Source of the DNA: a virus
DNA: 64,000 nt
Direction: 5' to 3' (one strand)
Virus record (IMG/VR): IMGVR_UViG_3300025154_000068
Coordinates: 1-64,000 of that record
The notes under the pieces are model-generated. The model was not told where the DNA came from, ran no database searches, and saw only the letters and a list, made by a program, of their open reading frames with translations. Below are positions 32,805-40,399 of this stretch, piece after piece. Numbering within the stretch: the stretch's first letter is position 1; each line of letters begins with the position of its first letter. The translations under genes were made by a program, and so were the position numbers.

Positions 32805-33931
32805 CAGACCTCGGTGACCGTCAGCCCGGCGGACGTGCCAACGACGCAAACGAAGCCGCTGGTGGGCACCACGTCAGCCGCCGGGGCGGTTAGATCGGTA
32901 TTGCGTACCTTGGCGGTGTTGTACTGCAGAGCGTCGACGAGCTGGGTGAGGTAGGCCGTTCCGTTGATCGATAGGGTGCGGAGGTACGTTTGGAGCTCCG
33001 CGAGGGCTTCGGCCTTCGCGGTGCCGCCGAAGCCGGCGAACGCGAAGATGGTTCCGGTCAGGTCGATTGTCTGGTTGCCGGCGCTCTGGACGGTGACGCT
33101 GGTGCAGAGCGGCTTGCGCGCCTGGATCCAGCTGTTGACGACGCCCACCACTGTTCCGCTCAGCGCACCGTCCGGACCTGCAATGGTCACAATGACGTTA
33201 CCGTTGCCGTACGGGTCAGTCTCGACCAGGACGCGGGTGACTTGGGCGGCGTAAGGATGCTCGTTGCGGCACCAGTATAGGTACCAGTCGGAGTTGGCTC
33301 CGATCCCAAGCACTGCCCAGCGCGAGCGACAGCGCTGCTTGAGTAGGGGGTCGGACTCCTCGTCGGTCCCCTGCGTGGTCGCCCACGTTCCCGACCCGTT
33401 GTCGATATTCGTCGCGGTGACGCCAACCAGCGTCGTGAGCATCGACGTGATGGTGCCGATGGCAACGTTGTAGTCGGCTCCCGGGCTCTCGGCTCGGATG
33501 GTCAGGTCGAGCGTGCCACCGGATGCGAGCGTGCCGCCGGTGGTGTTCCAGTATCTCCGAACGCCGTCCGTGAACCAGAGCTGCCCAGCGAGGATGGTGA
33601 ACGGGCCCTCTCCGGGCGCGCACGTCAGCCGCTCCTTGCCCTCGGAGTAGGTCGCGGCGTAGCGGGTCAGGCCGTAGACCTCTCGAGCGTAGAGCGTGAG
33701 CCAATCGCCGAGCGCGGTCGAGAGGAAGCCGGATTTGGCGACCTCGACCTGGGTCTCGGAGTACATCCGAGACTCCTCCGCATCCATCTCGACCATGGTG
33801 CGGGCCACACCGCCATCGTTCCAGTCGGTGACGGGGAAGCTGGCCGCTCCGAGCCTGGCGAGCAGCCGCGCCTTGGCCTCGTCGTTGGTCGAGGAGGTGA
33901 TCAGGCTTTCGAGCGTGATTGTGACCGTCAT
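32804..33931 (-). CDS. Baseplate J-like protein (Mu gp47, P2 gpJ)
   Basis: 375 aa. The N-terminal MVEMDAEESRMYSETQVEVA, a middle GWLTLYAREVYGLTR-like helix (seen as GDWLTLYAREVYGL) and the later LRIRA-type strands, plus DEESDPLLKQRCRSRWAVLG, are the standard baseplate J pattern. C-terminal beta domain with VTVQSAGNQTIDLTG. It forms the wedge ring of the contractile-tail baseplate. Flanked correctly by gp25-like and gp48-like genes. Confidence 0.85.
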   Translation of the reverse strand: MTVTITLESLITSSTNDEAKARLLARLGAASFPVTDWNDGGVARTMVEMDAEESRMYSETQVEVAKSGFLSTALGDWLTLYAREVYGLTRYAATYSEGKERLTCAPGEGPFTILAGQLWFTDGVRRYWNTTGGTLASGGTLDLTIRAESPGADYNVAIGTITSMLTTLVGVTATNIDNGSGTWATTQGTDEESDPLLKQRCRSRWAVLGIGANSDWYLYWCRNEHPYAAQVTRVLVETDPYGNGNVIVTIAGPDGALSGTVVGVVNSWIQARKPLCTSVTVQSAGNQTIDLTGTIFAFAGFGGTAKAEALAELQTYLRTLSINGTAYLTQLVDALQYNTAKVRNTDLTAPAADVVPTSGFVCVVGTSAGLTVTEV

Positions 33932-34383
33932 CCTTGCACCGTGACGAGTTCAGTCGTTGCGCCTGTGACGTTGGTGACGAGCTTCCACGGGCCGGCCGCG
34001 CTGCGCCCCTCGAGCTGCGTGCGCAGCGTGCGTGTGGCGGGTGTCCACTGGACGCTGGCCTTTGCGCTCTTGGCCCGAGGGTCTTTCAGCGCCTCGGACT
34101 CGAGCCCGGATCGGCACGAGTGCAGGTCCTGGCGATCGATCTCGCTGTGACAGTAGCCGTTCAGGCTTCGACCGTAGTCGAGGCAGTAGAACAACGAACC
34201 GCGGGGAGACATCGTTCGCCATGCCAGCGCCCACGCTACGTTGCGCGTTCCCGACGTGAGGCGCAGGTAAGGATCGAGATCCTCCTCGCACATGATATCC
34301 ACGCCGAGGTCGACCTGGGTGGTGGACGCAGCTCGGCCCGGCGCGACCGGTGTGGGCGCCAGCGGGAACACGAATGTGGGCAT
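33928..34383 (-). CDS. gp25/GPW-like baseplate wedge protein (Mu gp46)
   Basis: 151 aa. Contains DLGVDIMCEEDLDPYLRLTS, ALAWRTMSPRGSLFYCLDYG; the segment before and after 'TPxGSLxYxxDYG' is the gp25/gpW core. Sits directly upstream of the J-like gene with 4-bp overlap. Acts in baseplate assembly. Confidence 0.7.
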   Translation of the reverse strand: MPTFVFPLAPTPVAPGRAASTTQVDLGVDIMCEEDLDPYLRLTSGTRNVAWALAWRTMSPRGSLFYCLDYGRSLNGYCHSEIDRQDLHSCRSGLESEALKDPRAKSAKASVQWTPATRTLRTQLEGRSAAGPWKLVTNVTGATTELVTVQG

Positions 34384-35892
34384 CTAGATGGCCTTGTTTC
34401 CTGACGTGTCGATGGCGTCGACTTCAAGGGCGAGGGCCTGGATCCAGCCGCCGTTGCGCTGAACGGTGAAGCGGTATCCAGTGGCGGTTTCGACGCGGGA
34501 CGACGAGGTGTACGGGCCGACGAAGCCTGTGCCGTCCCAGATCGTTTCGACCGCGTCCCCTTGGGGGGCGCGCACTTCGATGTGCCTGAGCGCGGTCGGC
34601 CCGCCGTCGTCGTCGACGTCGAAGACAACGGTGTCCGTAGGGCGAAGCGGAGTGCCCTCTGGCGGGGAAACCACGGTCACGGTTGGAGGGGTGGTGTCAC
34701 CCGCTGCCGACGTCAGTTGCTCTGGCCCGAACACGTACGCGGCTCCGGTGTCGGACGCGCTGTACCGAGGGGCTGCTACGATGAGTGTGGTGCCATCGTA
34801 CGCTAGGGCTTGGCCGAAATACTCGTTGCCAGCGATGGCAGCTGGCAACGCAAACCAATGCTTGTAGCCAGTGGCCCAATCCGGGTCCGGCAGAAAGGCG
34901 ATGACCATCCCGGCGTTCGCTGCACCAATGTCAACGGCTCCAGCGCCAACCACAACAGTATCGCCGACCACTGCGAGTGACCCGTGATACTGCCCAAACT
35001 CGTCCGATGTGCTTTGGAACCTAGCCACGTAGCACTCGTGCCTAAATGTCCAGGTGCCTCCTACAAGTTCGTACACGTGCACAGTGCCCGCAAAATACGT
35101 AGGAGTATTGTCTCCGTAGGAAGCAACTGCGAGTAGATCTCCATCGATCGCGACTGCGGAACCGAAGTAGCCGCTATTCTGAGCACCAGCGATCTTGACG
35201 GTTTGCGACCAAGCGGCCCCGTCGTAATCAAACACGTAGGCCGATCCGCTATCGGTGGCGCCAGAGTCGTCCGTGATTGACCCGACTACGATCGTGGTAC
35301 CGCTGATTGCGACGGCGCGTCCGTAGATGTCGTTGCCAGACTGACCAACGCCAGCGAGATTCTTGCTCGCTCCCCACGTCGATCCGGTGCGGTGGAAGGC
35401 ATACGCCCATCCCGAGTTGCCAGACATGCCGCCCTCGCCACCTGCGGCGATGATGTCGCCGTCGATAGCGACAGCCCAACCGAGGCCCCCAGTATCATGC
35501 GGGGTTGCAGAGACTAGCTTTTGCTCAAACCCCCATGTGCCCGCGACCTTGCGATAGACGTGCACCGCGCCTTCATAAATGACCGTCGTTGTCTCTTGTG
35601 GCGCGCCTACCACAATAGTGTCTCCGCTGATTGCTACGGAGTAACCGTATCGGCTAAAGGCGATATTGTTGGTCAGCTTGGCGACCTGCGTCCACGTGCC
35701 AGCGACGTTCTCGAACACGTACGCGGCACCACTCTGCGCACCGGCGCCGCTGTTTTGCCACGGCGTCCCGATGACCATGACATCGCCATCGACAGCGCAC
35801 GACCAACCAAATGCGTCGCTGGCAACGACGTCGGCGGGCAGCAATAGCTGCGAGTCGTGCGTCGTCTGTCCGTATTCGTAAAGGTCAGTCAT
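34384..35892 (-). CDS. FG-GAP beta-propeller protein inserted in the baseplate cluster
   Basis: 502 aa. At least six repeats of the form 'FGxSVAIxGDxxVVGAxxxxxxxxGAAYVF', for example DAFGWSCAVDGDVMVIGTP, RYGYSVAISGDTIVVGAP and YFGSAVAIDGDLLAVASY, define an integrin-type FG-GAP propeller over residues 1-390. The last 110 residues form an Ig-like domain (TPPTVTVVSPPEGTPLRPTD). Mu has no equivalent between its spike and gp25-like genes. The gene is less G/C-rich than its neighbours, hinting at recent acquisition. A receptor-binding or decoration role is likely. Confidence 0.75.
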   Translation of the reverse strand: MTDLYEYGQTTHDSQLLLPADVVASDAFGWSCAVDGDVMVIGTPWQNSGAGAQSGAAYVFENVAGTWTQVAKLTNNIAFSRYGYSVAISGDTIVVGAPQETTTVIYEGAVHVYRKVAGTWGFEQKLVSATPHDTGGLGWAVAIDGDIIAAGGEGGMSGNSGWAYAFHRTGSTWGASKNLAGVGQSGNDIYGRAVAISGTTIVVGSITDDSGATDSGSAYVFDYDGAAWSQTVKIAGAQNSGYFGSAVAIDGDLLAVASYGDNTPTYFAGTVHVYELVGGTWTFRHECYVARFQSTSDEFGQYHGSLAVVGDTVVVGAGAVDIGAANAGMVIAFLPDPDWATGYKHWFALPAAIAGNEYFGQALAYDGTTLIVAAPRYSASDTGAAYVFGPEQLTSAAGDTTPPTVTVVSPPEGTPLRPTDTVVFDVDDDGGPTALRHIEVRAPQGDAVETIWDGTGFVGPYTSSSRVETATGYRFTVQRNGGWIQALALEVDAIDTSGNKAI

Positions 35893-36173
35893 CGGATCGG
35901 GATCGTCTGCTCGATGGGCGCGGGTGGAGCCGTTGGGGATCCGACGGCCGTGGACGTCTGGAGAGCGCCGGTTGTCAGCGAGATGACGGCCTCGGCGTTG
36001 GCCTGGATCTCATCGACGACGGCGGTCGCGATTGCGTAGCAATCGGCCTTGAGCGGGACGTGGCCGTTGGGGTCCGTCGCGATTCCAATGACCTCGGCCA
36101 TCGCGACGCGAGCGTCGTAGATGCGTTTCGACAGCCCCTCGGTGCACAGCACGTTCCCGGCCTGGAGTGTCAT
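35889..36173 (-). CDS. Small baseplate-region protein
   Basis: 94 aa (MTLQAGNVLCTEGLSKRIYD). Helical N-terminal half, Pro/Thr-rich tail. ATGA overlaps on both sides link it to the spike gene and the FG-GAP gene. Family unknown; gene order indicates a structural or assembly role. Confidence 0.55.
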   Translation of the reverse strand: MTLQAGNVLCTEGLSKRIYDARVAMAEVIGIATDPNGHVPLKADCYAIATAVVDEIQANAEAVISLTTGALQTSTAVGSPTAPPAPIEQTIPIR

Positions 36174-36592
36174 TCTGCGAGCACCTTTGTAGAAGCGGAG
36201 GTGATGAGGTAGGGGCCTGCGGTGTCGCCGTGCCTAGCCACGCCCTTCAGCGCGTTCTTACCGAACTTGATCGTGGTCGAGGCGTCGAAGGTGACGGTGA
36301 TGGGGGTGCCGCTCGCCCAGATCTCAGCGCGGGGCTCCGACGGGTCGCCGCCCTCGAACATTAGCAGCACACGGGCGCCTGGCGGGACTGTCATCTCGAG
36401 ACCCGGGACGCCGACCAGGATCGGGACACCTTTGATGCCAGGGATGCGCGGGTCGTCGGGGAGTAGCTCAAGCTTGTTGCCGGTCTGCGAGACGACGCGC
36501 GCTGGGTAGCGAGCGAGGTAGTCGAGGCGCGCGCCGACGAGCTGCTCGAGCACGGACTCGATGCTCGCCTTGAATCGGTCCCAGAGGCTCAT
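36170..36592 (-). CDS. Baseplate spike, gpV/Mu gp45-like
   Basis: 140 aa. PARVVSQTGNKLELLPDDPR followed by GVPILVGVPG and PPGARVLLMFEGGDPSEP is the OB-fold pattern of baseplate spike proteins. The last 60 residues are beta (ITVTFDASTTIKFGKNALKG) and can form the short membrane-piercing needle. Lies between the gpD-like and gp25-like genes as in Mu. Confidence 0.75.
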   Translation of the reverse strand: MSLWDRFKASIESVLEQLVGARLDYLARYPARVVSQTGNKLELLPDDPRIPGIKGVPILVGVPGLEMTVPPGARVLLMFEGGDPSEPRAEIWASGTPITVTFDASTTIKFGKNALKGVARHGDTAGPYLITSASTKVLAE

Positions 36593-37227
36593 CCGAACCA
36601 GACCTTCGCGCGGGACGCGTGGGGGAACGCGGCAACTCGTTCGACGTGGCGCCCCTGCAGCGTTGTACCTGGCAGGATGAGGCCGTCGGTGGCAACGAAG
36701 ACGGCGTCTTGCTCGGGGAACTGTTCCATCACTTCGTAGGTGACCGTGGACGCAGGCCAGGTCTCATCTCCGAACCAGAACGTCCCATCGGGGAGGAAGC
36801 GCCACGCGAATCCGGCCGTGCGCGCCAGCATTCCGAGGCACTGTGCGGCTGGTCGCTGGGTCCGAATCCAGTGGGTGAGCACGAGGTCGAGCCCGCCCGT
36901 CGCGGTATCCGAAAGCTCCTCGCCGGCTTCTTCGATGACGTCGCGGATGGGGAGGCGAATCGGGGCGCCCTGGTACGACTTCGCGGGGAGCTCCTCGCCG
37001 AGCCGGCCGGCGCCGCCCGCCATGCGCAGGGGGATGCGACCGTGCTTCGACTCGCCGCCGTCAGCCACCGTGCCGACGAGCGGCTCTGCCCATCCGGCGT
37101 AGGAGAGCGTGGCAGTGCCGACGAGCGACACGTCGCCGTCGAGCACGATGTCAGCCCACAGCACACCGATCCTCGGCATGTGCAGCGATGTCTCGAGCAC
37201 GGTAATGCCGTTGAGGGTGCCTGCCAT
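36589..37227 (-). CDS. Tail/baseplate hub protein, Mu gp44 or gpD position
   Basis: 212 aa. Beta-rich with LSYAGWAEPLVGTVADGGES and AAQCLGMLARTAGFAWRFLPDG, DGTFWFGDETW: the latter resembles the hub-protein segment in which a cofactor-like region precedes the spike. ATGA overlap with the spike gene. Assigned from order and this weak pattern. Confidence 0.6.
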   Translation of the reverse strand: MAGTLNGITVLETSLHMPRIGVLWADIVLDGDVSLVGTATLSYAGWAEPLVGTVADGGESKHGRIPLRMAGGAGRLGEELPAKSYQGAPIRLPIRDVIEEAGEELSDTATGGLDLVLTHWIRTQRPAAQCLGMLARTAGFAWRFLPDGTFWFGDETWPASTVTYEVMEQFPEQDAVFVATDGLILPGTTLQGRHVERVAAFPHASRAKVWFG

Positions 37228-37230
37228 CTG

Positions 37231-38052
37231 TCACTCGTAGGTGCGCTCGTCCTCTTCCCAGTACCCGTCCGTGTCCCAGTTATCGCCAGTGTCTGGCGGG
37301 ATGGGCGGCGGCGGCCCAGGAGGCTCGAGTCCGTTCGCTCTCGCGATGTCCTCCCAGGCGACGTCTGCGCCCGCGGCGACGAGAGCCAGCCACGCAGCCT
37401 CTGCGTCTGTCCGGGCCTTGCTGGGGGCGGTATCTTCAGCGCTCTTCGCGCCTGTGGGCGTGCCGGTGCCGACATCTTTGACTTCAGCGGCCCATTCGAC
37501 CGCTTCGATCTTCACGCTCTTCGTACCCACGATGCGACCGTCCTCAAGTCCACCGATCCGCTTGACCATGATCGCGCGGATGTTCGAGTCCTCGGTGACT
37601 GGATGGATGATCTCCATCGGGTCGGACTCGGCGTCGTCGTTCGGATCGCGAAGGTCCGCGCGGACCCTGCGCCACTCGCTCAGGTGAGGAGGCGTCCACA
37701 GAAGCAGCGTGATTTCGACTTCTGCCGAATCCCATCCCTTGACCGTGAGCTTCGCCTTCGCCTTGCCGTCGGGGCTCTTGTCGTCGATCTTCCGCTCTGC
37801 CGGCTTCGAAATCGACACGTGCACCAGGCCGGGGAGTTGGTGCGCACCAAGCGTGCAGCGGTCCCACGGAGCTCGCTCGCCTGTGTCGAGGATGCCAAGC
37901 GTACTCGAGACCCAGAACGGGACACTGTCGACAACGATCGCCGGTGTCGTCGGCTCGCCGTCTCCTGCCGTGCCGCCTGGCACGTCTTCGGGCGGACGTC
38001 CGTTGTCTCCCGGGGGTGTCCAGGGTCCGAAGGTGTCGTTGTCGTAGGGCAT
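37231..38052 (-). CDS. Tail protein, Mu gp43-like position (DNA circularisation/N-like)
   Basis: 273 aa. Middle part (VHVSISKPAERKIDDKSPDG, LTVKGWDSAEVEITLLLWTP) is beta-rich. N- and C-terminal ends are Pro/Gly/Asp-rich and acidic. Next to hub and tape measure genes, it corresponds by order to Mu's N or a baseplate linker. No family recognised with confidence. Confidence 0.5.
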   Translation of the reverse strand: MPYDNDTFGPWTPPGDNGRPPEDVPGGTAGDGEPTTPAIVVDSVPFWVSSTLGILDTGERAPWDRCTLGAHQLPGLVHVSISKPAERKIDDKSPDGKAKAKLTVKGWDSAEVEITLLLWTPPHLSEWRRVRADLRDPNDDAESDPMEIIHPVTEDSNIRAIMVKRIGGLEDGRIVGTKSVKIEAVEWAAEVKDVGTGTPTGAKSAEDTAPSKARTDAEAAWLALVAAGADVAWEDIARANGLEPPGPPPPIPPDTGDNWDTDGYWEEDERTYE

Positions 38053-38061
38053 GGGACTAGC

Positions 38062-38775
38062 TCAATTGAGCTTGAGCAATTCTTGAGTGTGAGTCTTTGC
38101 CGCATGACGAGCGAGCGAGCGACGCAAAGACGCGTCCTCCGCTTCCATCTCATCGAGTGCAAGAAAAACGTCTCCCAACCGATGGCGAGGAAACGACTCC
38201 CACCTATGTCCGTTGCCCACCTGAAACTGGACGCGGCCTCGCAATTCGTTGTCGACCCGGCGGAACGCCACAAGCCTGGACAGACGCTCGTCGGAGTTGC
38301 GGACAGCAGCAATGGTATTGACCCGATGTCGGATCTTGACCGCCTCGCACTTTCGAAGCTGCGGGCTGTCCAGCTCGACGATTCGCTCCAAGAGCCCGGC
38401 GACTTGGGCGCGTAGAAGGTTCTCCGTGCGGTGCTTCACAACGAGGTAGACGTCGATGACCTCGTTCGTGATCTTGTACGCCGTCTTGGTTCGCGACTTG
38501 GCGATGACCTGGAGGGCTTCCCGCTCGGTCAGGTAGTAGGCCGGCACGACCCGTTCCTGTGGCCCTTTCCCTCGGAGATTCCCCGAGGCGACAGTTCTGT
38601 CGGCTCGTAAAACACCGGGCAATTCACCATCCGCCACGAGCCCCTCGATAACGCGTTGAACCTTCAACGGGTCCGCGTACCCGAGCCGCTCACCAAGTTC
38701 CACGTCCAGGATACGCCGCACTTCGGACGCGTCCACCTTCACCAGATTCCAGCCGTTGACCGTGATCGATTGCAT
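38062..38775 (-). CDS. ANT/Bro-N-like phage regulatory protein within the tail cluster
   Basis: 237 aa starting MQSITVNGWNLVKVDASEV, with AGAGGAACC before the ATG. The N-terminal half has RVIEGLVADGELP and AYYLTEREALQVIAKSRTKT, then ITNEVIDVYLVVKH, the pattern of phage antirepressor and Rha/Bro-N DNA-binding domains. The C-terminal half is helical and Arg-rich. Such a regulator is out of place between tail structural genes and sits next to the opposite-strand gene at 38912, with which it shares an intergenic region. Confidence 0.65.
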   Translation of the reverse strand: MQSITVNGWNLVKVDASEVRRILDVELGERLGYADPLKVQRVIEGLVADGELPGVLRADRTVASGNLRGKGPQERVVPAYYLTEREALQVIAKSRTKTAYKITNEVIDVYLVVKHRTENLLRAQVAGLLERIVELDSPQLRKCEAVKIRHRVNTIAAVRNSDERLSRLVAFRRVDNELRGRVQFQVGNGHRWESFPRHRLGDVFLALDEMEAEDASLRRSLARHAAKTHTQELLKLN

Positions 38776-38911
38776 GGTTCCTCTTTCCGCATGCACAAAA
38801 CGCCAGCGCGCCACCCAACCCGGAAAGAGGAACGGGTCAGACAGCGCGCTCGCGCATCGTGCAGATCAGCTTGGCGTTGCGCGGAGGTCCGTTGTCTGCG
38901 AAAATCCGGAC

Positions 38912-39418
38912 ATGTACCAAGGTCCGCAAGGAAACTGGCAGCCTCCGCAAGCCCCACAGAAGAGATTCAGCGAGACTACTTGGATCATCCTAGCGGTTGC
39001 GGCTGTCGCCGTTCTCGGCGTGCTCGCAGGTGGTGGCTTGGTGTGCGCTGGTTTCGTCGCCAGGGCTGTGAGCCCACCGGCGGCCGCGGCAAAGGCGAAG
39101 CCCGCAGCCCCAGCTGCAGCCGAGACAAAGCCAGAGCCGCGCGCAACATGCACGGTTGGCTCAGACTGTTATCTGCGCTCCGTTGCTGGGGATAGCGGTG
39201 TGCCCGTGTTCGCCACGGAAGAAGCTTTCGATCGGGCCGCGGAGGCCGCGTCAAAAGATGATCCTCTCGGGTTCGCCATGAACACTGCATTCTTTGCGCC
39301 TGACAGAACCAAGTGTCGAGTGCTGGAATATGGATGGGACAAGCGCAAGGTCCGCATCTACTCGGGTCAGTTCATGGGGCGTACCGGCTGGGTTCTAGCC
39401 GAGAGCCTCAAGCCGTAG
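38912..39418 (+). CDS. Membrane-anchored SH3-like protein on the plus strand (moron)
   Basis: 168 aa starting MYQGPQGNWQPPQAPQKRFS. One membrane segment (TTWIILAVAAVAVLGVLAGG), an Ala/Pro/Lys linker, then a C-terminal beta domain ending RKVRIYSGQFMGRTGWVLAE, typical of bacterial SH3-like repeats. The short Gly/Gln/Pro N-terminus is in the cytoplasm. It points against the late operon and overlaps the next minus gene tail-to-tail by 11 bp, so it is probably a lysogen-expressed envelope protein. Confidence 0.65.
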   Translation: MYQGPQGNWQPPQAPQKRFSETTWIILAVAAVAVLGVLAGGGLVCAGFVARAVSPPAAAAKAKPAAPAAAETKPEPRATCTVGSDCYLRSVAGDSGVPVFATEEAFDRAAEAASKDDPLGFAMNTAFFAPDRTKCRVLEYGWDKRKVRIYSGQFMGRTGWVLAESLKP

Positions 39419-39791
39419 CCTCCCACGCATCGAGCGCGGCGAACTTCGACGCAGCCATGTTGCTCGCGAGTGCCACGAGTTCCTCGAGGATGGGATCGCG
39501 ACCCATCTTGGCGCGGACGTTGTCACCAACGGCCAGTTTGAGGTACCCGATCGCAAGTTCGATCGACGCCCGCATGCTCGTGGAACCCTGGACGTGAACC
39601 GGGTACATCGGCGTTGGCAACGGCGCACCGGACACCGGGTCGCTCGCCTTCACAAAGCCCGTGTCGGCGGATGTCACGAGCCGGGCCGTGCCTCCGAGGA
39701 AGTCCGCCCCGTCAATGACTACGTCGTAGACGCCGACCGCCGGCTCCGTCATCGTGAAGCGCGGTCCATTGCTTGTCTGTGAGATTGCCAT
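39408..39791 (-). CDS. Tail structural or assembly protein
   Basis: 127 aa. Beta-rich N-terminal part (PAVGVYDVVIDGADFLGGTA) and a helical C-terminal part (ASIELAIGYLKLAVGDNVRA). It lies between the tape measure gene and the baseplate genes in a contractile-tail cluster. Family unknown. Confidence 0.5.
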   Translation of the reverse strand: MAISQTSNGPRFTMTEPAVGVYDVVIDGADFLGGTARLVTSADTGFVKASDPVSGAPLPTPMYPVHVQGSTSMRASIELAIGYLKLAVGDNVRAKMGRDPILEELVALASNMAASKFAALDAWEATA

Positions 39792-39862
39792 GCTTTATGC
39801 CTCAGACCATCCTGGATCCAACTTGGCTTGCGCATCCTTCCAGATTCTGCGAACGTCTGGAC

Positions 39863-40399
39863 ATGCGACGGTTGTTGGTCCTGTTGATCTCCGTGGCGTT
39901 CGCGGCGGGATGCTGCAAGACGAAGGGTTCGTTAGGCTCGTCCAAGGCCGTCGCATCCTCCGTCGGGCCAGCGAAAGCGAAGGTATGGGCGCACAACATC
40001 GCTCGCGTCGCGAGGACCCCGCTCGCGATCGACCCGAGCACCATCGACAAAAACGGCGAACGCTCGGTCATCTACTCCTACGACATCAGCAAGATGGGAA
40101 TGCGCGATGGGATGCCAAGTCTTGCGATCCTGAGGTCTGACAAGGATGCATGGTCATTCAGAATCGGTTCATCGAAGTACGTGGAGTTGTCTGACTTCGG
40201 AGAGACCGAGTTCGTCACGATGGGCTTGGGTAGCAATAGATGGTTCAAGATCAGGAGCGGCCCGCTTGCGGGTCATTATGTTGAGAAGATATCCCTCTTT
40301 GGAGACGATGAACGCGCCACCTGGTTGGTTGTAAACAGCGCTTTCGCCTGCACCTCTCTCAATCCACAGGAGCGAAGACTCGAGTGTTGCGGCTACTGA
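39863..40399 (+). CDS. Lipoprotein on the plus strand (moron)
   Basis: 178 aa starting MRRLLVLLISVAFAAGCC, a lipoprotein signal with lipobox (AAGC). The mature domain is beta-rich (KDAWSFRIGSSKYVELSDFG, TEFVTMGLGSNRWFKI) and ends in paired cysteines. It faces the tape measure gene, whose 3' end it overlaps by 7 bp. Same arrangement as the moron at 38912. Confidence 0.65.
   Translation: MRRLLVLLISVAFAAGCCKTKGSLGSSKAVASSVGPAKAKVWAHNIARVARTPLAIDPSTIDKNGERSVIYSYDISKMGMRDGMPSLAILRSDKDAWSFRIGSSKYVELSDFGETEFVTMGLGSNRWFKIRSGPLAGHYVEKISLFGDDERATWLVVNSAFACTSLNPQERRLECCGY

Noticed and set aside
36619-38415. 598-codon plus-strand open frame
   Set aside because: It is the complement of four well-supported baseplate genes and has the Arg/Gly/Val composition of high-GC antisense readings, with no domain.
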